This document shows positions 14,942 to 18,512 of a stretch of DNA of 18,512 nt, piece after piece. The stretch spans positions 1 through 18,512 of the forward strand of contig JAEEOD010000312.1 in the NCBI GenBank assembly GCA_016284115.1. The letters run 5' to 3'. This DNA comes from Bacteroidaceae bacterium. Its GTDB lineage: Bacteria; Bacteroidota; Bacteroidia; Bacteroidales; Bacteroidaceae. Each line of letters begins with the position of its first letter. Within the stretch, counting starts at the first letter, position 1. The position numbers were made by a program, and so were the translations under genes. The notes beneath the pieces were generated by a model that worked only from the letters and a program-made list of their open reading frames with translations, ran no database searches and was not told the DNA's origin.

Positions 14942-15394
14942 ATGATGACGATAATCGACCGACTGAAGCTTATTTTGGAGCGTGTGAATCTTACGCCAGG
15001 CTCCTTTGCTGACAAAATTGGAGTAGCGCCTGCTACCATCTCCCACATCCTGAGTGGAAGGAACAAATACCCCAGTGCCGAAGTAATGTTGCGCCTGCAC
15101 GAGACCTATCCTGACATTGACCTCAACTGGTTACTCACAGGTGAAGGTACTTTAGTGAAGGATGATCCCGATTCCATGTTTATGGGCACTCTCTTTGGCG
15201 ACAATCCGCTAAATACCACTAAGAGTACGGCTGAAGCCAAAAATCGCAAGGAAAATGCGTTGGAATCGCCTAAAATTGATGATAACACCATTGTAAAACA
15301 GGAAATTATGTACAAAGAAAGGCCTATCAGGAAGATTGTTGAAATAAGAATTTTCTTTGATGATGGCACTTATGAGACATTTACTCCTAAATAA
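14942..15394 (+). CDS. XRE-family helix-turn-helix regulator
   Basis: A 150-residue protein with a CI/Cro-type helix-turn-helix at about 7-66; the recognition helix is around APATISHILSGRNKYPS (29-45), followed by the NWLLTGEG turn (62-69) typical of chromosomal XRE regulators. Residues 75-125 look like a flexible linker, and 128-149 predict a small beta hairpin ending (EIRIFFDDGTYETFTP). No peptidase domain, so it is not a LexA/CI-type self-cleaving repressor. It has its own promoter with palindromes placed for autoregulation. pyrK begins 131 bp downstream on the same strand with its own promoter; control of pyrimidine genes by this protein is possible but unproven. An alternative start lies one codon later. 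Confidence 0.9.
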   Translation: MMTIIDRLKLILERVNLTPGSFADKIGVAPATISHILSGRNKYPSAEVMLRLHETYPDIDLNWLLTGEGTLVKDDPDSMFMGTLFGDNPLNTTKSTAEAKNRKENALESPKIDDNTIVKQEIMYKERPIRKIVEIRIFFDDGTYETFTPK

Positions 15395-15454
15395 ATAATA
15401 GGCTTTCCCGAATTAAATTACTAACTTTAGATAACTTATTCCACTTCGACATTA

Positions 15455-15474
15455 AAAATAAGCAAGCTTATTTT
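15455..15474. promoter_or_regulatory. Inverted repeat overlapping the pyrK -33 element
   Basis: AAAATAAGC (15455-15463) and GCTTATTTT (15466-15474) form a perfect 9-bp inverted repeat separated by AA. Its right arm covers the pyrK -33 TTTG, so it may be an operator. It could equally be a weak terminator for the XRE gene, 60 bp past that stop. Confidence 0.5.
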
Positions 15475-15502
15475 GTTCTGCTCTCGATTTTCCTTAACTT
15501 TG
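15472..15502 (+). promoter_or_regulatory. pyrK promoter (TTTG-N19-TAACTTTG)
   Basis: TTTG at 15472-15475 and TAACTTTG at 15495-15502 are 19 bp apart, a good consensus match, 23 bp before the pyrK start. It would drive the pyrK-pyrD-acetyltransferase operon. Confidence 0.72.
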
Positions 15503-15525
15503 TCTTCATAATATAAAAATGTATT

Positions 15526-16302
15526 ATGAAGAAGTACCTATTAGACCTTAAGGTAGTAGCAAATGAGCGCCTTGCTCCCAACTTCGCTTTGCTGAAATTA
15601 CAGGGAGACGAACCATTGCCTGACATGCTCCCAGGGCAGTTTGCAGAGATTCGTGTGGATAATGCACCTAATACTTTCTTGCGTCGCCCAATTTCCATCA
15701 ATTTCGTTGATAGACAACAAAATAGCATATGGTTCCTCATACAGCTCGTAGGTGAAGGAACCAAGCGTTTAGCTACCCTTGAACTGGGTGCTATCGTGAA
15801 TGTACTATTGCCCTTGGGCAATGGTTTTGCTATGCCTTTGCGTCCTGCCGAGAAGTTGTTGTTGGTAGGTGGAGGTGCAGGCATAGCACCTATGTTGTTT
15901 TTTGGCAAGCAGCTCATGATGGAAGACATTCGCCCTGCCTTTCTTCTCGGAGCTCGTACAGCTTCCATGTTGTTACAACTCAATGAATTCAGTAAATATG
16001 GTGATGTATATACCACCACTGAAGATGGAAGTCATGGTGAAAAAGGCTTTGTCACTCAGCATTCTATCTTGAGAAGTCAACACTTTGACCGTATCTATTG
16101 CTGTGGTCCTAAACCAATGATGGTGTCTGTGGCGAAATATGCAAAAGCAAACGGCATCACTTGCGAGGTATCGCTTGAAAACAAAATGGCCTGTGGCTTA
16201 GGAGCTTGTCTCTGTTGTGTAGAGAATACCACCTCAGGCAATGTATGTGTATGTAAAGAAGGTCCAGTATTTAATATCAACGACTTGTTATGGCAGATTT
16301 AA
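15526..16302 (+). CDS. pyrK: Dihydroorotate dehydrogenase electron-transfer subunit PyrK
   Basis: A 258-residue ferredoxin-reductase-like protein that passes electrons from the PyrD flavin to NAD+ in pyrimidine synthesis. The FAD-binding region has FLRRPISI (51-58); the nucleotide-binding glycine loop is [11 protein letters not shown] (112-122); the C-terminal 2Fe-2S site has C223, C228, C231 and most likely C243 in [11 protein letters not shown] and VCKEGPVF. It overlaps pyrD by 13 bp, consistent with the two forming one complex (class 1B enzyme). A typical member with nothing missing. Confidence 0.95.
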   Translation: MKKYLLDLKVVANERLAPNFALLKLQGDEPLPDMLPGQFAEIRVDNAPNTFLRRPISINFVDRQQNSIWFLIQLVGEGTKRLATLELGAIVNVLLPLGNGFAMPLRPAEKLLLVGGGAGIAPMLFFGKQLMMEDIRPAFLLGARTASMLLQLNEFSKYGDVYTTTEDGSHGEKGFVTQHSILRSQHFDRIYCCGPKPMMVSVAKYAKANGITCEVSLENKMACGLGACLCCVENTTSGNVCVCKEGPVFNINDLLWQI

Positions 16303-17204
16303 GTGTAAATATAGGAGCTTTGAAGCTGAAGAATCCAGTGCTTACAGCTTCCGGTACATTCGGCTATGGAGAGGAATTCGCTGATTTTATTGACCTTACA
16401 CGTTTAGGAGGCTTTATTGTGAAGGGCACTACCTTGTATCCTCGCGAGGGTAATCCTTATCCTCGTATGGCAGAAACTCCTATGGGTATGCTCAATGCTG
16501 TGGGCTTGCAAAATAAGGGTGTCCATTATTTCGTGGAGCAAATCTATCCACGCCTTAAAGATCTTAATACCAATGTAATTGTCAATGTATCTGGCTCGTC
16601 TGTAGAAGATTATAGCGAGACTGCTGCCATAATTAATGAGCTCGACAATATCCCAGCTATCGAGCTGAACATCTCATGCCCCAATGTCAAGCATGGTGGC
16701 ATGACCTTTGGTGTACATCCTGAGGCTGCAGCTGACGTGGTTTCGGCAGTGCGCATGGCCTATCATAAGACCTTGGTAGTTAAGCTCACGCCCAATGTAA
16801 CAGACATCACCGAGATTGCAAAAGCTGTAGAAGGTGCCGGAGCTGATAGTGTATCGCTCATCAATACCATGTTGGGCATGGCCATCGATGCCGAGCGACG
16901 TAAGCCTTTGCTTTCTACTATAACAGGTGGATTGTCAGGACCTTGTGTCAAACCTATAGCCCTTCGCATGGTATGGCAGGTGGCCAAGGCTGTCAAAATC
17001 CCTGTAGTAGGTTTGGGAGGTATCATGAATGCCACCGATGCCATTGAGTTCATGTTGGCTGGTGCTACAGCTGTCGAGTTGGGCACTGCCAACTTCATAG
17101 ATCCTGCCATTACTGTTAAGGTGGTAGATGGAATCAACCAATACCTTGATCGACATGGTTTTAAATCTGTGTATGAAATCATAGGTGCATTGGAAGTATA
17201 CTAA
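16290..17204 (+). CDS. pyrD: Dihydroorotate dehydrogenase, class 1B catalytic subunit
   Basis: A 304-residue TIM-barrel flavoprotein that oxidises dihydroorotate to orotate, step four of pyrimidine synthesis. Visible: [13 protein letters not shown] (15-27), GGFIVKGTT with the FMN-contact K45 (40-48), substrate-loop NAVGLQNKG (69-77), the catalytic-base cysteine C130 in NISCPN that defines class 1, K165 in VVKLTPN, and the FMN phosphate site VVGLGGI (239-245) followed by GTANF. The linked pyrK gives the class 1B (NAD-dependent) form in the cytoplasm. Its start lies inside the end of pyrK and its stop overlaps the next gene by one base (TAATG), showing a tightly coupled operon. Confidence 0.96.
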   Translation: MADLSVNIGALKLKNPVLTASGTFGYGEEFADFIDLTRLGGFIVKGTTLYPREGNPYPRMAETPMGMLNAVGLQNKGVHYFVEQIYPRLKDLNTNVIVNVSGSSVEDYSETAAIINELDNIPAIELNISCPNVKHGGMTFGVHPEAAADVVSAVRMAYHKTLVVKLTPNVTDITEIAKAVEGAGADSVSLINTMLGMAIDAERRKPLLSTITGGLSGPCVKPIALRMVWQVAKAVKIPVVGLGGIMNATDAIEFMLAGATAVELGTANFIDPAITVKVVDGINQYLDRHGFKSVYEIIGALEVY

Positions 17205-17686
17205 TGTTGCGTATGATTATACTGCCTATTGACCAAGATAATCGTACAACCATTGATGCTTTTATTGTACGTCAATGGTTTTCTTTACAGATGGTAATAC
17301 ATGGAGAAGTTATTGACATGAGTACTGTTGATGGGTGGTATGCATTTGATTATGATGATATTGTTGGTTTGATTACTTATCGCATTGTCCACCAAGAGAT
17401 GGAAATTCTTTCGCTAGATAGTATGCAAGAGAATAAGGGTGTGGGTTCTGCATTGTTGGGTCAGGCAATAGCCAAGGCGAAGATATTTGGCTGTTCAAGA
17501 ATTTGGCTTATCACCACTAATGACAACCTGTCCTCCCTCCTTTTTTACCAGAAACGAGGTTTTGAAATCGTAAAAATTCATTATAATGCAGTCGATAAAG
17601 CCAGAAAACTCAAACCCTCCATTCCTCTTTTTGGCTACAATGGAATTTCCATTCATGATGAGATCGAGCTGGAAATGGTTATTTGA
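17204..17686 (+). CDS. GNAT-family N-acetyltransferase
   Basis: A 160-residue GNAT protein. The acetyl-CoA loop is canonical, N77-K-G-V-G-S82 after the ILSLDSMQE strand, and Tyr115 in LLFYQKRGFE is the usual catalytic tyrosine. The substrate is unknown. It begins on the last base of the pyrD stop, so it is probably translated by re-initiation from the pyr operon; an alternative ATG at 17213 would shorten it by three residues. Such coupling may be only positional. A hairpin follows 4 bp after the stop. Confidence 0.88.
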   Translation: MLRMIILPIDQDNRTTIDAFIVRQWFSLQMVIHGEVIDMSTVDGWYAFDYDDIVGLITYRIVHQEMEILSLDSMQENKGVGSALLGQAIAKAKIFGCSRIWLITTNDNLSSLLFYQKRGFEIVKIHYNAVDKARKLKPSIPLFGYNGISIHDEIELEMVI

Positions 17687-17690
17687 AAAC

Positions 17691-17717
17691 AATGCCCTGC
17701 TAATGCGGGGCATTTGT
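17691..17717 (+). terminator. Probable terminator of the pyr operon
   Basis: AATGCCCTGC (17691-17700) pairs with GCGGGGCATT (17705-17714), one G-U pair, around TAAT. The following T-tract is short (TTTG), so strength is uncertain. It lies between convergent genes. Confidence 0.65.
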
Positions 17718-17755
17718 ATGGTAGAGAATGTATTTAATACAATTCTGTGTTTTTT

Positions 17756-18512
17756 TTATTTCTTTGATGAAGCATCGGGATTGAGGTAGGAGAAGGTGTT
17801 TTGATAGGCTACCTCTAAATCTGAGAGCATTTGTTTAGAGCCAAATACCTCAATGGTGTACCATCCGTCATAACCCGAATCTTTCATTTTTTGCAGTACA
17901 GTTGATATCTTTGAGCATCCTGTTCCTGCAGGAACAGGCGTCATGTCTTCAAGGCTGGCACGATCTTTTACGTGAACGTGGCGCACTTTGCCCTTTAGCG
18001 TTTCATATGCCTCTACAGGATCTTCCTTGGCGAAGGTAAAATTGCCAATGTCGAAGGCAACACCCAATCTCTCAGACCTTTTCAGGAGAGTTTGCAAGCG
18101 TTCAGTGCCATAGCAAAGTGATCCCTCATTATCGTAGCTCTCCACTACAAGATCAATACCTTCGCTTACGCATCGGTCAGCAAAAGCTGCCACATGTTGG
18201 CGTACCTTATCGGCATCTTCAGGTGTAGCATCATTAGGCAGTACGTTGGGCACAAGCATGAGGTGAGGATAGTTATGTTTCTTGACGAAATTTATAGCAG
18301 CATTCTCTAAATCGCCCCATCCACCTCGGAAGAATCCTCGTGGAGTATTGGCATCTACGCCGTCAACATGTTCCTCTGCAAGGTAATTGATGTGAACGAT
18401 GGCGCATGAGTGACCAAAACCTAGACTGTCGAGTACATGGATGACGTCTTCCTGATAAGGATAAACATCGGCGCCAGCATAACCCATCTGTCTTACCTTC
18501 ACTGCAGCCTCA
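17756..18512 (-). CDS. Sugar-phosphate isomerase/epimerase-like TIM barrel (partial)
   Basis: At least 251 residues of an xylose-isomerase-like TIM barrel (AP_endonuc_2, PF01261). The reading frame stays open to the right edge (upstream of an internal GTG at 18502 it reads EAA, as in the family's EAVKxMGY helix), so the N-terminus lies outside the window. Numbered from that GTG, probable metal ligands are E121 (LVVES), D151 (AFDIGNF), H177 (RHVHVKD) and E218 (YTIEVF). Members isomerise or epimerise sugars or inositol derivatives; the substrate cannot be told. It is convergent with the pyr operon and no strong terminator of its own is evident. Confidence 0.87.
   Translation of the reverse strand, partial: EAAVKVRQMGYAGADVYPYQEDVIHVLDSLGFGHSCAIVHINYLAEEHVDGVDANTPRGFFRGGWGDLENAAINFVKKHNYPHLMLVPNVLPNDATPEDADKVRQHVAAFADRCVSEGIDLVVESYDNEGSLCYGTERLQTLLKRSERLGVAFDIGNFTFAKEDPVEAYETLKGKVRHVHVKDRASLEDMTPVPAGTGCSKISTVLQKMKDSGYDGWYTIEVFGSKQMLSDLEVAYQNTFSYLNPDASSKK

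Overview
The window looks like the core chromosome of a Bacteroidetes bacterium, most likely Bacteroidales and possibly Prevotellaceae. The protein families fit this: a PorT-type outer-membrane barrel, an archaeal/eukaryal-type ProRS, a short AMP nucleosidase, and a PyrK/PyrD pair. Several starts are preceded by the Bacteroidetes promoter pattern TTTG-N19-20-TAnnTTTG, with A/T-rich leaders and no clear Shine-Dalgarno sequence. The species is not determined. No CRISPR array, tRNA, rRNA or insertion sequence was recognised.

Layout. (1) Positions 1-221 hold no gene but contain a degenerate 22-bp periodic direct-repeat array and a 13-bp inverted repeat. (2) Positions 222-3420, minus strand, are a probable three-gene operon: a secreted triple-LysM protein with a periplasmic-binding-protein-like domain, an outer-membrane beta-barrel protein, and a small serine recombinase that lacks some canonical catalytic arginines. 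(3) Positions 3578-10109, plus strand, carry uvrA, a POT-family peptide transporter with a GNAT acetyltransferase, and proS, which ends at a strong terminator. (4) Positions 10294-11924 carry a Nif3-like gene and a coiled-coil/C4 zinc-ribbon gene, ending at a bidirectional terminator shared with the next gene. (5) Positions 11955-12404, minus strand, encode a small stand-alone HsdR-N-like nuclease domain, divergent from amn and holA (12458-14258), with overlapping promoter regions. (6) Positions 14259-14941 are a 683-bp A/T-rich gap with a long imperfect stem-loop and repeated ACAATTGT palindromes, two of which flank the promoter of an XRE regulator (14942-15394). (7) Positions 15526-17686 are pyrK-pyrD-GNAT, tightly overlapped. 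(8) A convergent sugar-phosphate isomerase/epimerase-like gene runs off the right edge.

How the genes fit together. Most of the window is housekeeping: DNA repair (UvrA), replication (HolA), translation (ProRS), nucleotide metabolism (PyrK/PyrD, AMP nucleosidase) and peptide uptake. Three parts are less ordinary: the recombinase in an envelope operon next to a 22-bp repeat array, the possible autoregulatory operators of the XRE gene upstream of pyrK/pyrD, and the solo PD-(D/E)XK protein beside amn/holA. I see no clearly new defence or mobile system; these three are the best candidates for something undescribed.
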